A stretch of DNA of 64,000 nucleotides. Source: Sporosarcina sp. FSL W7-1349. GTDB lineage: Bacteria; Bacillota; Bacilli; Bacillales_A; Planococcaceae. Position 1 is the stretch's first letter, and each line of letters starts with the position of its first letter. The stretch is taken from assembly GCF_038003045.1 (NCBI RefSeq), contig NZ_JBBOOK010000002.1, positions 62,001-126,000 on the forward strand, read 5' to 3'. Below, one piece after another: positions 26,983 through 35,441 of this stretch. The position numbers were made by a program, and so were the translations under genes. The notes beneath the pieces are model-generated. The model did no database searches. It worked only from the letters and a program-made list of their open reading frames with translations, and was not told the DNA's origin.

Positions 26983-27615
26983 TTAAAAACCGTTAAAATT
27001 AACAAATTCCCCAACCGGTTTGCGATACCCGCGCGAACGCACTTTATCCACACTTTTCCCAATGGTAATCATCATGACGGGACTTAAGTGATCCGGTATC
27101 GTAAACTCTTCACGTAATTCATCAACATGATGGACATGCATAGGACAAGTATCAAAACCGAAATGCTTGGCACTCAACATGAAAAGCATAGCGTGGATTC
27201 CAACGTTTCGCGCCATTTCCACATCTAACTCATTTGGCGAACTTTTTAACCCTTCAGCGTAACCACTTATCATTTCCATCGTCATCTTATAATCCAGCTC
27301 ATCCATTATTTTCAGCATTTTTAAAGGTCCGTAGATTTTTTCAACCTCGGGCATTTCGATACTGTTTTTATTCCCCATTACAATTACAACTGCGCTTGCT
27401 GTATGGATTTTATATTGATGATGGCTTAATTCTTTTACCCGTTCTTTCTTCGTCTCGTCCGTGATCACCATATAATGTGCAAACTGCAAATTGTATGAAC
27501 TTGGTGCGAGCTTAGTCAATTCAAAGATTTTTTTAAAATCCTCTTCCGTCATTTTTTCATCTTCCACAAAATTCACCGCGGAATGACGAGAGACGACCAA
27601 TTCTTCAAAATTCAT
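26983..27615 (-). CDS. Nitroreductase-family oxidoreductase, MhqN-like
   Basis: Predicted FMN-dependent NAD(P)H oxidoreductase of 210 residues, probably reducing quinones or nitroaromatics. The N-terminal FMN-binding pattern SRHSAVNF and the segment APSSYNLQ are typical of the family. It resembles B. subtilis MhqN/YodC. It is the last gene after two ring-cleaving dioxygenase genes, the same partnership as mhqN and mhqO in B. subtilis, although the order differs. ATG follows GGGCGATTGGGGAA. It probably belongs to the MhqR-controlled set through operators further upstream. Confidence 0.82.
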   Translation of the reverse strand: MNFEELVVSRHSAVNFVEDEKMTEEDFKKIFELTKLAPSSYNLQFAHYMVITDETKKERVKELSHHQYKIHTASAVVIVMGNKNSIEMPEVEKIYGPLKMLKIMDELDYKMTMEMISGYAEGLKSSPNELDVEMARNVGIHAMLFMLSAKHFGFDTCPMHVHHVDELREEFTIPDHLSPVMMITIGKSVDKVRSRGYRKPVGEFVNFNGF

Positions 27616-27682
27616 TTCCCCAATCGCCCTTTCTTTATTTTATTATTGGAGTTCGCAGGAGTCGTGTGGGCGCCTCCCTCAT

Positions 27683-28624
27683 TCATCCCTCAAGCGGACG
27701 CACTTCAATTGGAATTAATGATTTTTCCAACTGCTCCCGATGTCGTTCGTATTGCACGGGTAACATCAATCGACTCCCCATCGTTTCCGGTGTTTCATCG
27801 TGTGCGAAGCCCGGCGGATCGGTTGCGATTTCAAAAAGGATTTCACCCGACTCGCGGAAGTAGAGTGCATTGAAATAATTCCGGTCTTTCACTTCTGTCA
27901 CATGCTGCCCTTTACTCATTGCGTATTCCTGCCATTCTTGGTGATCCTCATCGTCTTTAGCCCGCCATGCAATATGGTGGACAGTGCCGACGCCCATTGT
28001 GCCCCGTGTTCCAAGCGTCATCTTTAAGTCGACAATATTCCCGATATCCGCAGTCGCTTTCAAACGGGTGTAGTCCCCTTCCGTTCCAACCACTTCCAAA
28101 CCCATTACCTCGACCAGCGTTTCCTTCGTCTCTTCGGGACGGCTAGAATAAAGAACCGCACCGCCAAACCCTTTAATGGCAACGTCCTTTGTAAGTCCGC
28201 CGAAGGTCCAACCGTTTTCTTCCCCGCCCTCGCGTTCCACAATCTCCAGATGCAAACCGTGTGGGTCATCAAATTGAATATACGTTTCACTAAATCGTTC
28301 AGCCATGGAATACGCCACGTTGAATTTCGTTAAACGGTCTTTCCAAAAATCCAATGCGCCAACTGGTACGACATAGGTGGTGACCCCTACTTGACCATCT
28401 CCGATACGACCTTGGTAAGCATTCGCCCAAGGAAAGAACGTAATAATGGTGCCAGGTGCCCCACCTTCATTTCCAAAATATAAATGGTATGTCCCGGGAT
28501 CGTCGAAGTTAACCGTCTGCTTCACTAACCGTAAGCCAAGTACGCCTGCATAAAAATCGACATTTTCTTGAGGATGGCCCACGATTGCTGTAATATGATG
28601 GATTCCCGTCGTCTGCTTTTTCAA
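27683..28624 (-). CDS. VOC-family ring-cleaving dioxygenase, MhqO-like (copy 2)
   Basis: Predicted extradiol-type dioxygenase of 313 residues that opens hydroquinone or catechol adducts. Two VOC modules: the first (about 1-125) starts TTGIHHITAIVG, the second (about 145-285) holds GTVHHIAWRAKD; His in HHIT and HHIAW and a late Glu (ILFEIATDPPGF) are the expected metal ligands. The start is TTG at 28624, eight bases after GGAGG; the frame opens 27 codons earlier without a site. It follows the other dioxygenase gene by 134 bases and precedes the nitroreductase gene. Confidence 0.85.
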   Translation of the reverse strand: MKKQTTGIHHITAIVGHPQENVDFYAGVLGLRLVKQTVNFDDPGTYHLYFGNEGGAPGTIITFFPWANAYQGRIGDGQVGVTTYVVPVGALDFWKDRLTKFNVAYSMAERFSETYIQFDDPHGLHLEIVEREGGEENGWTFGGLTKDVAIKGFGGAVLYSSRPEETKETLVEVMGLEVVGTEGDYTRLKATADIGNIVDLKMTLGTRGTMGVGTVHHIAWRAKDDEDHQEWQEYAMSKGQHVTEVKDRNYFNALYFRESGEILFEIATDPPGFAHDETPETMGSRLMLPVQYERHREQLEKSLIPIEVRPLEG

Positions 28625-28758
28625 TATAATCTCCTCCAATATTGTAACGTATAAAGATTGAGCACATCCTTCAATCGGCTTGACAACGATGTAATCAACC
28701 TTCATTCGGTTACAAACAACATGTGACCATGCACATGTTGTTCGGTTTGAATTAGTCC

Positions 28759-29742
28759 TTACAAATACTCTTTTTCGAATTTCTTGTTGCTTCGAACCGT
28801 ATCGATCGGACGTACAAGCGATTCAATGTCTTCTCGCTTTTCTTCAAAGAAAGGCGGTAAAGACAATTTTTCTCCAAGTGTTTCATATGGCTCGTCTCCC
28901 ATAAACCCAGGACCTTCCGTGGCTAATTCAAAAAGGATCGATGGGGCCACTTTTGTATAGAGAGACCCGAAATAGTAACGCTCGACATAGCCTGAGTTCG
29001 GTAATTGGTATTCGAGTAAACGTTGTTGCCATGCTTCTAAATCTGCACGCTCATCCACCCGGAATGCAGCATGGTGAACCGTGCCAAATCCTTGTTGCGC
29101 CTGCGGTAAAACGGTATTGTACTCAACGATCACTTGAGCGCCGTTGCCTCCCTCTCCCATTTCGAATAAATGGAATGAATCTTCTTGCGCGATTTCCCTC
29201 GTCATCATTACGGTCTCCAACATTTCCTTGAAGTAATCGAAATGAGAAGTCCGAACAAAGACAGGGCCTAATCCTGTAATTGCGTATTCCAGCGGCACAG
29301 GGCCATTCTGCCAAGGAGTTCCGGCAGCGACCCCTTTGTTCTGCTCATCTGAAATCAATTGATACTGTTGGTCATCAAAATCGGTAAACGGCAAAATCTT
29401 TTTCCCAAATTGTTCTTGGATGCCTTTATGTTTCACTCCGTATTTTTCAAATCGTTTTACCCAATACTCCAACGCCGCATCATTCGGAACCCGAAAAGAT
29501 GTTTTTGAGATTTCATTAGTGCCGTGCACTCCTTTAGGGATACCAGGGAAATCGAAAAACGTCATATCTGTTCCCGGACTGCCGACATCATCCGTGAAAT
29601 ACAAGTGATAGGTTTTAATGTCGTCTTGGTTGACTGTTTTTTTAACTAAACGCAAACCTAACGTATACGTAAAAAACTCATATATCTTTTCTGCGCTGCT
29701 TGTTATAGCTGTAATATGGTGAAGGCCTTTTAACTCTTTCAT
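28759..29742 (-). CDS. VOC-family ring-cleaving dioxygenase, MhqO-like (copy 1)
   Basis: Paralogue of the next gene, 327 residues, the same two-module VOC fold: GLHHITAITS at the start, GTVHHAAFRVDE in the second module and ILFELATEGPGF at the end with the metal-binding Glu. In B. subtilis MhqO protects against hydroquinone and other electrophiles. The start is ATG at 29742, eight bases after GGAGG; a GTG/ATG seven codons upstream would lie almost on the operator. A perfect MhqR-type operator lies at 29767-29784, just upstream of the ribosome binding site. Confidence 0.87.
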   Translation of the reverse strand: MKELKGLHHITAITSSAEKIYEFFTYTLGLRLVKKTVNQDDIKTYHLYFTDDVGSPGTDMTFFDFPGIPKGVHGTNEISKTSFRVPNDAALEYWVKRFEKYGVKHKGIQEQFGKKILPFTDFDDQQYQLISDEQNKGVAAGTPWQNGPVPLEYAITGLGPVFVRTSHFDYFKEMLETVMMTREIAQEDSFHLFEMGEGGNGAQVIVEYNTVLPQAQQGFGTVHHAAFRVDERADLEAWQQRLLEYQLPNSGYVERYYFGSLYTKVAPSILFELATEGPGFMGDEPYETLGEKLSLPPFFEEKREDIESLVRPIDTVRSNKKFEKEYL

Positions 29743-29766
29743 TTTCAATTCCTCCGTTTTCATAAT

Positions 29767-29784
29767 TATCTCGAATTCGAGATA
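29767..29784. promoter_or_regulatory. MhqR-type operator, perfect palindrome
   Basis: TATCTCGAATTCGAGATA is a perfect 18-bp palindrome and equals the MhqR operator consensus described for B. subtilis mhq genes. It lies 25 bases upstream of the dioxygenase start, where bound repressor would block transcription. A TATATA stretch directly upstream may be the -10 box. Confidence 0.8.
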
Positions 29785-29863
29785 TATAGTTAAAATTAAA
29801 GCTCGTAGGCTGGTGACTCATTCTTTCATGTCATCAGCCCACTCGCTTGAATTCAGCAAAATA

Positions 29864-30391
29864 TTAAGCCTGTGGATTTAATTGCAATTCGACTTTGATT
29901 TTGATGTCCTTACCTACTAGGACACCACCCGTTTCCAGCGCGGCATTCCAAGTAAGTCCGTATTCTTCACGGTTGATTTTAGCTTCCGCTTCAAAACCGT
30001 ACACTTCCACTCCCCATGGATTTGTCCCTTTACCGCCGTACTCGACTTCAAAAGTTACTGGTTTCGTTACATCTTTAATAGTCAAATCTCCAGTTATTTT
30101 ATAGTCATCGCCTTTTTTCGCAATGTCGGTGGATTTGAACACAATCTTCGGATACGTTTCGGCATTAAAGAAATCCTCCGATTTCAAGTGATTGTCGCGG
30201 TCTTCGCTATTTGTATCAATGCTAGCTGTATCAATCTCAAATGCGATTGTCGCCGTTGTCAAATCCGTCAAATCTTCAGCTTCCACGTCCGCCGTGTAAG
30301 AGTTGAACTGTCCTTTCACTTTAGATACCATCATATGTTTCACTTCAAAACCAATGCTTGAGTGAGATGCGTCAACTGTCCATTTTGCCAT
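29864..30391 (-). CDS. YceI-family protein
   Basis: Lipocalin-like beta-barrel protein of 175 residues; the family binds polyisoprenoid or similar apolar molecules. No signal peptide is visible, so this copy is cytoplasmic (many proteobacterial YceI are periplasmic). It begins KWTVDASHSSIGFEVKHM and includes FFNAETYPKIVFKST, both diagnostic. ATG follows GGGAGGAA. A sigma-A promoter and an MhqR-type operator lie upstream, so it is probably induced by quinones together with the dioxygenases. Its role there is unknown; isoprenoid quinones would fit the family. Confidence 0.88.
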   Translation of the reverse strand: MAKWTVDASHSSIGFEVKHMMVSKVKGQFNSYTADVEAEDLTDLTTATIAFEIDTASIDTNSEDRDNHLKSEDFFNAETYPKIVFKSTDIAKKGDDYKITGDLTIKDVTKPVTFEVEYGGKGTNPWGVEVYGFEAEAKINREEYGLTWNAALETGGVLVGKDIKIKVELQLNPQA

Positions 30392-30460
30392 TATAAATTC
30401 CTCCCAATAATTTTTAATAGTTCGATCTGATAATTAATTTCCCTTTACCTCGAAAACAAT

Positions 30461-30478
30461 TATCTTTAATTCGAGATA
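30461..30478. promoter_or_regulatory. MhqR-type operator upstream of yceI
   Basis: TATCTTTAATTCGAGATA matches the consensus palindrome in 16 of 18 positions. It abuts the -10 box of the yceI promoter, a classical repressor position. Confidence 0.72.
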
Positions 30479-30508
30479 AATATACCATGAACATCCAATC
30501 ACTGTCAA
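30479..30508 (-). promoter_or_regulatory. Sigma-A promoter of the yceI gene
   Basis: TTGACA (30508-30503), 18 bases, TATATT (30484-30479) on the minus strand, about 90 bases before the ATG. Confidence 0.75.
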
Positions 30509-30545
30509 CCACTTTGGCTCGTTCAATTTTGAATTCAGCTGTTGA

Positions 30546-30746
30546 TTAATTAAAACCCGGCGCAGTTATTCCCGCCACTATCATGAGTAGCGAAACAGAC
30601 GCAGCCAAAGCCGGTTTCATGGACGCCCTCTCATCTTTGACTAAAGAAGTGATTGCATGGACCAACGAAAAAACGAACACAAACGGCCAAATCATCCACG
30701 TCCAGTAATAAAGTATTCCCAACCCTTGCATTAAACCGATTAGCAT
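30546..30746 (-). CDS. Small two-helix membrane protein, 66 residues
   Basis: I do not recognise a family. Two hydrophobic helices (about 4-32 and 45-62) are separated by a charged loop LVKDERASMK. ATG follows GAGGAGG at a good distance, so it is very likely translated. It lies upstream of and in line with the quinone-resistance genes but about 40 bases before the yceI promoter, so it is probably a separate unit. Confidence 0.65.
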   Translation of the reverse strand: MLIGLMQGLGILYYWTWMIWPFVFVFSLVHAITSLVKDERASMKPALAASVSLLMIVAGITAPGFN

Positions 30747-30832
30747 ACACGGCGCCTCCTCGTCTCAACTTTATGATGTTAATGATAGCATATATGTATT
30801 AATATTCCTTTACTGCTTATAATGGCCTTCTG

Positions 30833-30874
30833 AAAAAAGTCCCCGATTCATATTTCTGAATCGAGGACTTTTTT
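30833..30874. terminator. Bidirectional terminator downstream of the nitroreductase-fold gene
   Basis: An 18-bp perfect stem (30833-30850 with 30857-30874) with six A on one side and six T on the other, five bases past the stop at 30880. Confidence 0.92.
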
Positions 30875-30879
30875 AGCTG

Positions 30880-31407
30880 TCATTTTTGAAAGTTTTCATA
30901 GAAGACGATGGCTTCCTTAGCCACATGTTTTTTCGGCGCAGGGATTTCAGCAGGATAGCCAAGACCGATGATGGCCACGACACGACGATCACCCGGGAGA
31001 TGCAACGCATCCCGCACATGGCTTTCCCGACGTTCAGACTCCAGCTCATCTTCCGAATGATACACCGCTCCGAATGCCGCACCTAATCCCTGTTCCACGG
31101 CACTTAGCCAAATAAACCCGCAAGCGATGGATGCGTCTTGCAACCAATACTTACTGACATCCGGGCGCCCGGTTATCACGATAGCCGCGGTTGTCTCCGT
31201 TAACCATGGAACAAATGGCGTCGTCTTCGCCAAATGGTCCAGCATCTCCCTTTTCTGAACAACAATGAATTCCCTCGAAGGCAGGTTATTGCCGGTTGGG
31301 GACAAATAAGCAGACTCAATAATTTCCTCTAAAACATTGTTAGGTATTTCCTTCGCTTGATATTTCGTGATCTCTCTTCTTTGCCTGATCGCCTCTGAAA
31401 CAAGCAT
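30880..31407 (-). CDS. Nitroreductase-family FMN oxidoreductase
   Basis: Predicted FMN-dependent NAD(P)H oxidoreductase of 175 residues. The family start is IRQRREITKY and the FMN contact region is LSPTGNNLPSREF; the end carries GLGYPAE. It differs from the MhqN-like gene at 26983 and has no MhqR-type operator, so I treat it as independent. ATG is preceded by GGGAGGGAG. Substrate unknown. Single-gene unit with a strong terminator. Confidence 0.82.
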   Translation of the reverse strand: MLVSEAIRQRREITKYQAKEIPNNVLEEIIESAYLSPTGNNLPSREFIVVQKREMLDHLAKTTPFVPWLTETTAAIVITGRPDVSKYWLQDASIACGFIWLSAVEQGLGAAFGAVYHSEDELESERRESHVRDALHLPGDRRVVAIIGLGYPAEIPAPKKHVAKEAIVFYENFQK

Positions 31408-31502
31408 CGTTCGGACTCCCTCCCTGATTGTTTAGTTATTCAATCTGATTATAGCATATTCGCTTCGAGTTCCGGCTGTAATTCATTTGTCGATTTATAT
31501 GC

Positions 31503-31529
31503 AAAAAACACCGCTTGAGAAAAGCGATG
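31503..31529 (-). terminator. Terminator of the small zinc-ribbon gene
   Basis: An 8-bp stem with one G-U pair (31509-31516 with 31522-31529) and six T after it on the minus strand, 25 bases after the stop at 31554. Confidence 0.65.
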
Positions 31530-31553
31530 TAGGATAGCATAAAGTGGGGGATA

Positions 31554-31712
31554 TCATTTATTTCTGCAATTTTTGCAGACCTTCACGATTTTTGTCGGTT
31601 CAACTTTAACGGGATACAATAACTTTATCCTTTTTCGTTCACATAACGGGCAGCTTCCCCGCGCATTGGAAGGTAGCTTATTTAAGATTTTTCCTCGATT
31701 TCTTTTCGCCAA
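31554..31712 (-). CDS. Small zinc-ribbon protein, 52 residues
   Basis: A very short basic protein (MAKRNRGKILNKLPSNARG) with two cysteine pairs, CPLC at 21-24 and CKNC at 46-49, spaced like a zinc ribbon. The start is TTG at 31712 behind AGGGGTG seven bases upstream, and a terminator follows, so the unit is well formed despite its size. The basic surface suggests binding to RNA or ribosomes, but I know no function. Confidence 0.65.
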   Translation of the reverse strand: MAKRNRGKILNKLPSNARGSCPLCERKRIKLLYPVKVEPTKIVKVCKNCRNK

Positions 31713-31824
31713 CGCTAATCACCCCTACCGTAAAGATTTCTCTATCTCTGTAGTAGATGATGACACGGTGAAAATATTGACGGGAAAGTGGGTAAAAAGT
31801 GAAAATTTAAGGTTCCAGGTAATT

Positions 31825-32306
31825 TTATTGGTTCAAATCATAGATCTGACCTTTTATCAAATACGCTGCGCTTTCAGCAATATTTGTAATGTGGTCGGCA
31901 GTTCGTTCCAGATAACGATTGATGAATAATAATTGGACGAGCTGTGCCGTTTCTTCTGGATGTTCCCGTAAATATTCAGTGATGTTTTTATATGTTTTGG
32001 TATAGTGATTGTCGACTTGGTCGTCCAATTCCGCTACTTCCTTGGTGAGTGTTATATTTCCATCGATAAACGCAGACACTGCCATTTTCAGCATTTTAAG
32101 CGAAATCTCATTCATTTACTCCAGCTTTATAATATTGATCAGTGATTCCGTTATCCCGATTTTAGCTGCCGCTCGATGTCCGATTTGATTTTTAAGGACG
32201 CAATGATTCTCCGAAGATCCGTTGCAAAGGGTTGCACTTTTGCAATCAGCCATACAGCAAATGGATTGATTTCTTGGTCTAGATTATCAATCGCTGTGTT
32301 CGGCAT
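31825..32306 (-). pseudogene. phoU: Broken phoU gene
   Basis: Two pieces of a PhoU phosphate-signalling protein. The upstream piece (32306 to about 32164) reads NTAIDNLDQEINPFAVWLI and DLRRIIASLKIKSDIER, then shifts frame and stops. After a short segment readable in another frame (AAKIGITESLINIIKLE, stop), the second piece 31825-32115 encodes NEISLKMLKMAVSAF to the C-terminus (HITNIAESAAYLIKG). About 50 N-terminal residues and a piece in the middle are missing. GGAGG still precedes the ATG at 32306. No pst genes are near. Probably a decayed extra copy. Confidence 0.8.
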
Positions 32307-32462
32307 GGTTGCATTCCTCCAAGAGTACATTTACAAGCGGGATATGGACTCGATTACTCATCAACTAAGTTAATAGGTAATAGTAAATTCAACTTATATA
32401 GGATTACCATATTTTCAAGGCACTGTATGGACAGGGCTTGGAAAATATGCAATTAATAAAAT

Positions 32463-32502
32463 AAAAATCAACGTACAGAGAACCATCACCCTGTGCGTTG
32501 AT
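32463..32502 (-). terminator. Terminator downstream of the DUF4256-like gene
   Basis: A 12-bp stem with one G-U pair (32467-32478 with 32491-32502), five T on the minus strand. Confidence 0.65.
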
Positions 32503-32542
32503 CTTTTTACTTGCTTTTGACTAACACGCCAACCGTGCAATT

Positions 32543-33103
32543 TCAAACTCGGAGCGAGCCGCGGAAGCCCCGGGCAGCATAGTAGGAGTCTGCCCCATTA
32601 TGGTACAAGAAGACATGCTCATAACGCCGATCACAGAAAAGGGCGCCGCCGAGATGTCTGATGGCAGCGGGCGTCTGTACCCAACTTGATGTTTTCATAT
32701 CAAATTTTCCAAGCTTCTGCAGTTCACGGTATTGTTCTTCTGTTAACAACTCAATCCCCATGGCAGCAGCCATGTCCATAGCGCTGTTTTCCGGTTTATG
32801 TCTCTTTCTCGACTCCAACGCCTCCCGGTCATAACAAACACTTCTCCGACCTTTCGGACTTTCCGTTGAACAATCATAAAAAATATACTCGTCCGTCTTG
32901 TCTTCATAGCCAACAACATCCGGCTCACCACCGGTCGTTTCCATTTCTTGAAGCGACCATAATTTATCAGGAGCCGCTTCCAGCTTCGCTTGGACATTCG
33001 TCCATTCGAGACCATCATGGCGGTTCATGTTTTCTGCAAAACGGGCTTGCAATGTTTTGAGTAATTCTTCACGTTGTTCTGGTGATAACTCCTTATTACT
33101 CAT
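32543..33103 (-). CDS. DUF4256-like cytoplasmic protein
   Basis: 186 residues. Recognisable pattern: N-terminal helical part, then KLWSLQEMETTGGEPDVVG, FYDCSTESPKGRRSVCYDR and a C-terminal HLGGALFCDRRYEHVFLYH. I associate this with the DUF4256 family, found in many bacteria and of unknown function. The start chosen is ATG at 33103 after GAGGAGG; the frame opens at 33181 without a good site. No operon partners. Confidence 0.65.
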   Translation of the reverse strand: MSNKELSPEQREELLKTLQARFAENMNRHDGLEWTNVQAKLEAAPDKLWSLQEMETTGGEPDVVGYEDKTDEYIFYDCSTESPKGRRSVCYDREALESRKRHKPENSAMDMAAAMGIELLTEEQYRELQKLGKFDMKTSSWVQTPAAIRHLGGALFCDRRYEHVFLYHNGADSYYAARGFRGSLRV

Positions 33104-33387
33104 GTCGGCCTCCTCATTTTGTCTTGTGACAAGCATATCCCCAACTGTCATTGTTCTATTCCAATCCAGCCACCGATTCAATATGGGATGAGTGTTATGG
33201 CAACATAGATTTCATTCGCGCTGTTCAGAAATATTATTGTATTGCTACACCACTTTTCTCAAACCCTTGCTATTCCTACGTTTTCATTTCTGAATTTTTA
33301 TCAGTACCAGTTGTCTTTCAATATCATTCAAATCCATTTTCTTTTCTCCGTATCTTCCACATTATTTCCTGTTACGTTAAGTGATAA

Positions 33388-33822
33388 TCATTCCGATAGT
33401 ATCAACCTTCTTAACTCCTTTGTCATTTGTGGGGATGTAAGATAAATCGAATCATCGGTAATATACATAAACGTACTCTTCTCATTTTCCTTTCCTAACC
33501 ATAAATGAATTCCATGTGTAGGCAGTCCCCCTTCTTCTGCCTCGTATTCCACCATTACATCGTAATCAGGTTCAGATATCTTAACCTCCCCTGGTTGTTT
33601 GACAGAAGTCGTAATCGCCTTTTCAAAAACATCTAATGATTCCTCTTCTTTGATTGATAAAATAATCTCCTCATTCATTTCTCCTGTTCCATTCGACTCT
33701 GAAATTTTAATTTCTGATATTTTTTCATCTAAAAGAACCATTGTTTCTCCTTGTTGTAATTGGCTTCCTATTAAAGCGATTGCCATACATAAAATTGTTA
33801 ATATCGAAAATATAACCTTCAA
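33388..33822 (-). CDS. Exported small protein, YhfM-like
   Basis: 144 residues with an N-terminal signal or anchor helix (VIFSILTILCMAIALIG). The mature part is a single domain with FEKAITTSVKQPGEVKISEPDYDV and SIYLTSPQMTKELRRLI, which resembles the YhfM-like domain of Bacillus lipoproteins; no lipobox Cys is present here. Base composition is A+T-rich like the following genes and unlike the conserved blocks. Function unknown. Confidence 0.55.
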   Translation of the reverse strand: MKVIFSILTILCMAIALIGSQLQQGETMVLLDEKISEIKISESNGTGEMNEEIILSIKEEESLDVFEKAITTSVKQPGEVKISEPDYDVMVEYEAEEGGLPTHGIHLWLGKENEKSTFMYITDDSIYLTSPQMTKELRRLILSE

Positions 33823-33866
33823 GCTATTTCCTCTCCTCTATCATCAAAGTGAGCAGAGTTGCCCAC

Positions 33867-34112
33867 TTAATAAGACGGTTTATATATTCTATCGGTGTCG
33901 GTATCAATTACATAATCAACCTCTATGTCTTCATTATAGGCAAGTTGGTCAAAGCTGTTAATTCGGCAAAATATAGCTGGAAGGTCTAAAATATCTGAAG
34001 TAAGAGCTTTGGCATTTATATACCTTTTCATAAGTTCCTTTTTTGAACACCTTTTCCCTTTAATTAGAATTTGGTGATAATATCCGTCAATTTTAACTAT
34101 CAATGTCATCAC
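33867..34112 (-). CDS. Hypothetical protein, 81 residues
   Basis: I do not recognise it. A small mixed alpha/beta protein without signal peptide or TM segment, starting TLIVKIDGYYHQILIKGK. No clear ribosome binding site precedes the start, so translation is uncertain. It lies in the A+T-rich run of orphan small genes. Confidence 0.4.
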   Translation of the reverse strand: MMTLIVKIDGYYHQILIKGKRCSKKELMKRYINAKALTSDILDLPAIFCRINSFDQLAYNEDIEVDYVIDTDTDRIYKPSY

Positions 34113-34140
34113 GATTGACTGCTAACCAATCCATATAGCT

Positions 34141-34584
34141 TTAGTTTGTTTTGTCTTTTCGACTGAAATACGGACCGCACCAGCCTGTTTCATGCGTTCT
34201 TACGTAAGTCCAATTAAATTCTTTATCTACTACGTAAACATCTTCTTCATTTACAAAGTCCTCGGCTGTTAAATAAGAAGCATTTTCAAGTATATAAGCA
34301 TCATCCAAATGCTGATAAAAAACATAACAAAACTGTTTTTGTTCTTTGTTAAATGCTGTATCAGCTTCTTGTTCTTTTAAGTATTTCCTTCTTTCATAAC
34401 TAAACACATGCCAGAGGTAGCCATAGTCATGGAGAAAAATAGACTTCTTTTCCTTATCATTCAGATGGTTTACAAAACTATCTTCCCACTGCTTTCTCAA
34501 ATACACTCCCCATTTAGGTATTTCTCTTACTTTCACTTTTTTCATTCTTAGTAAAGATACTAAATCCATCATATTTTCCAACAT
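34141..34584 (-). CDS. DUF4275-like protein
   Basis: 147 residues, cytoplasmic. The pattern KVREIPKWGVYLRKQWEDSF, then GYLWHVFSYE, and the end TYVRTHETGWCGPYFSRK fits the DUF4275 family common in Bacillus, often found singly in variable regions. The start is taken as ATG at 34584 after GGGTGTC; other starts nearby are possible. Neighbouring genes are of similar size and composition, which suggests an island of cargo or immunity-like genes; this is inference. Confidence 0.65.
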   Translation of the reverse strand: MLENMMDLVSLLRMKKVKVREIPKWGVYLRKQWEDSFVNHLNDKEKKSIFLHDYGYLWHVFSYERRKYLKEQEADTAFNKEQKQFCYVFYQHLDDAYILENASYLTAEDFVNEEDVYVVDKEFNWTYVRTHETGWCGPYFSRKDKTN

Positions 34585-34611
34585 GACACCCACTTTTTAT
34601 TAATCAAATTG

Positions 34612-34989
34612 CTAACCGTATGTTTCATAAGAAATCTCCATTAAAATATTTTCGTATGACTTTATCTTCCTCCAAAGTGCCTCATATTCTGACGAATCAG
34701 GTTTGCACTTGTCTAATTCAACAAACATACTTATTAAAGATTTTTTTAATTCAACTTCTTTATCGGTTTATTTTTCTATATTTCTCCTATCTCGGTACAT
34801 AATGAGGTGTTCTTTAAAATTCTTTCTCGCTTCTGTAAGAGAATAATTGCCATTTGGACCTCCCCATACTTCATTCGCATTTGGGTCGTCTTGTCCATCG
34901 TCTTCCCAATAACAAAGTTCACATATATCAAATATTCCCCGTTCTTCAATTGTTGGAAAACCACAACAAGGACACTTTTCCCGTTTCAA
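34612..34989 (-). pseudogene. CPCC cysteine-rich domain protein gene with an internal stop codon
   Basis: The first 73 codons (34768-34989) encode a Cys-rich CPCC domain: KCPCCGFPTIEERG, ICELCYWEDDG and a Trp-Gly-Gly segment. A TAA at 34768-34770 follows IEK, and the same frame then runs on for 51 more codons (DKEVELKKSLISMFVELDK to SYETYG, stop at 34612). CPCC proteins commonly carry such a helical tail, so the TAA looks like a nonsense mutation. The N-terminal domain alone may still fold and is preceded by GGGAGA. Confidence 0.6.
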
Positions 34990-35020
34990 TCTAATCTCTC
35001 CCTTTAATCAGATAAAGTTT

Positions 35021-35419
35021 TTAACGCAAATGACGTTTATACTGCTTAAATGTCTTGTGTGGTGGAATCCCTACCGTTTCATCAGGTACATAACAATCTC
35101 TATCGTGATATGGCATTTCCAACTCTTCCCATTCAAAATCATCCTCAACACATTTAATAAATAAATCGTAACCCTCACCATCTGAAGGGGATAACCCTAA
35201 CCTTATTTCTTTATGCTTTAATGCAACATCAATCGCTTCTTTAAGTTCCATTAAAGCTGTTCGATTGGCAATAAGATAGGCATTACTATGCCACATCTGT
35301 TGTCCAAATATATGGCACAAAGGGGTGGGTTCATCCTCTTCATAAAAACGATTCTTATATGCTTGATTTAGCTGTTCAAGTACGGTTTCGGGGCTATAAA
35401 TATCTAAATAGGTATCCAT
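35021..35419 (-). CDS. Hypothetical protein, about 132 residues, possibly 5'-truncated
   Basis: No family recognised. It begins MDTYLDIYSPETVLEQLNQA and is rich in acidic residues; no TM helix. The frame continues eight codons upstream to 35443, but these come from the edge of transposase-derived sequence that starts at about 35442, and no ribosome binding site is seen. The true 5' end may have been lost or replaced by the insertion. Its acidic nature and its DUF4275 and CPCC neighbours resemble immunity-type genes, without proof. Confidence 0.5.
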   Translation of the reverse strand: MDTYLDIYSPETVLEQLNQAYKNRFYEEDEPTPLCHIFGQQMWHSNAYLIANRTALMELKEAIDVALKHKEIRLGLSPSDGEGYDLFIKCVEDDFEWEELEMPYHDRDCYVPDETVGIPPHKTFKQYKRHLR

Positions 35420-35441
35420 ACCACTTTCGGCCCGTGGTTCC

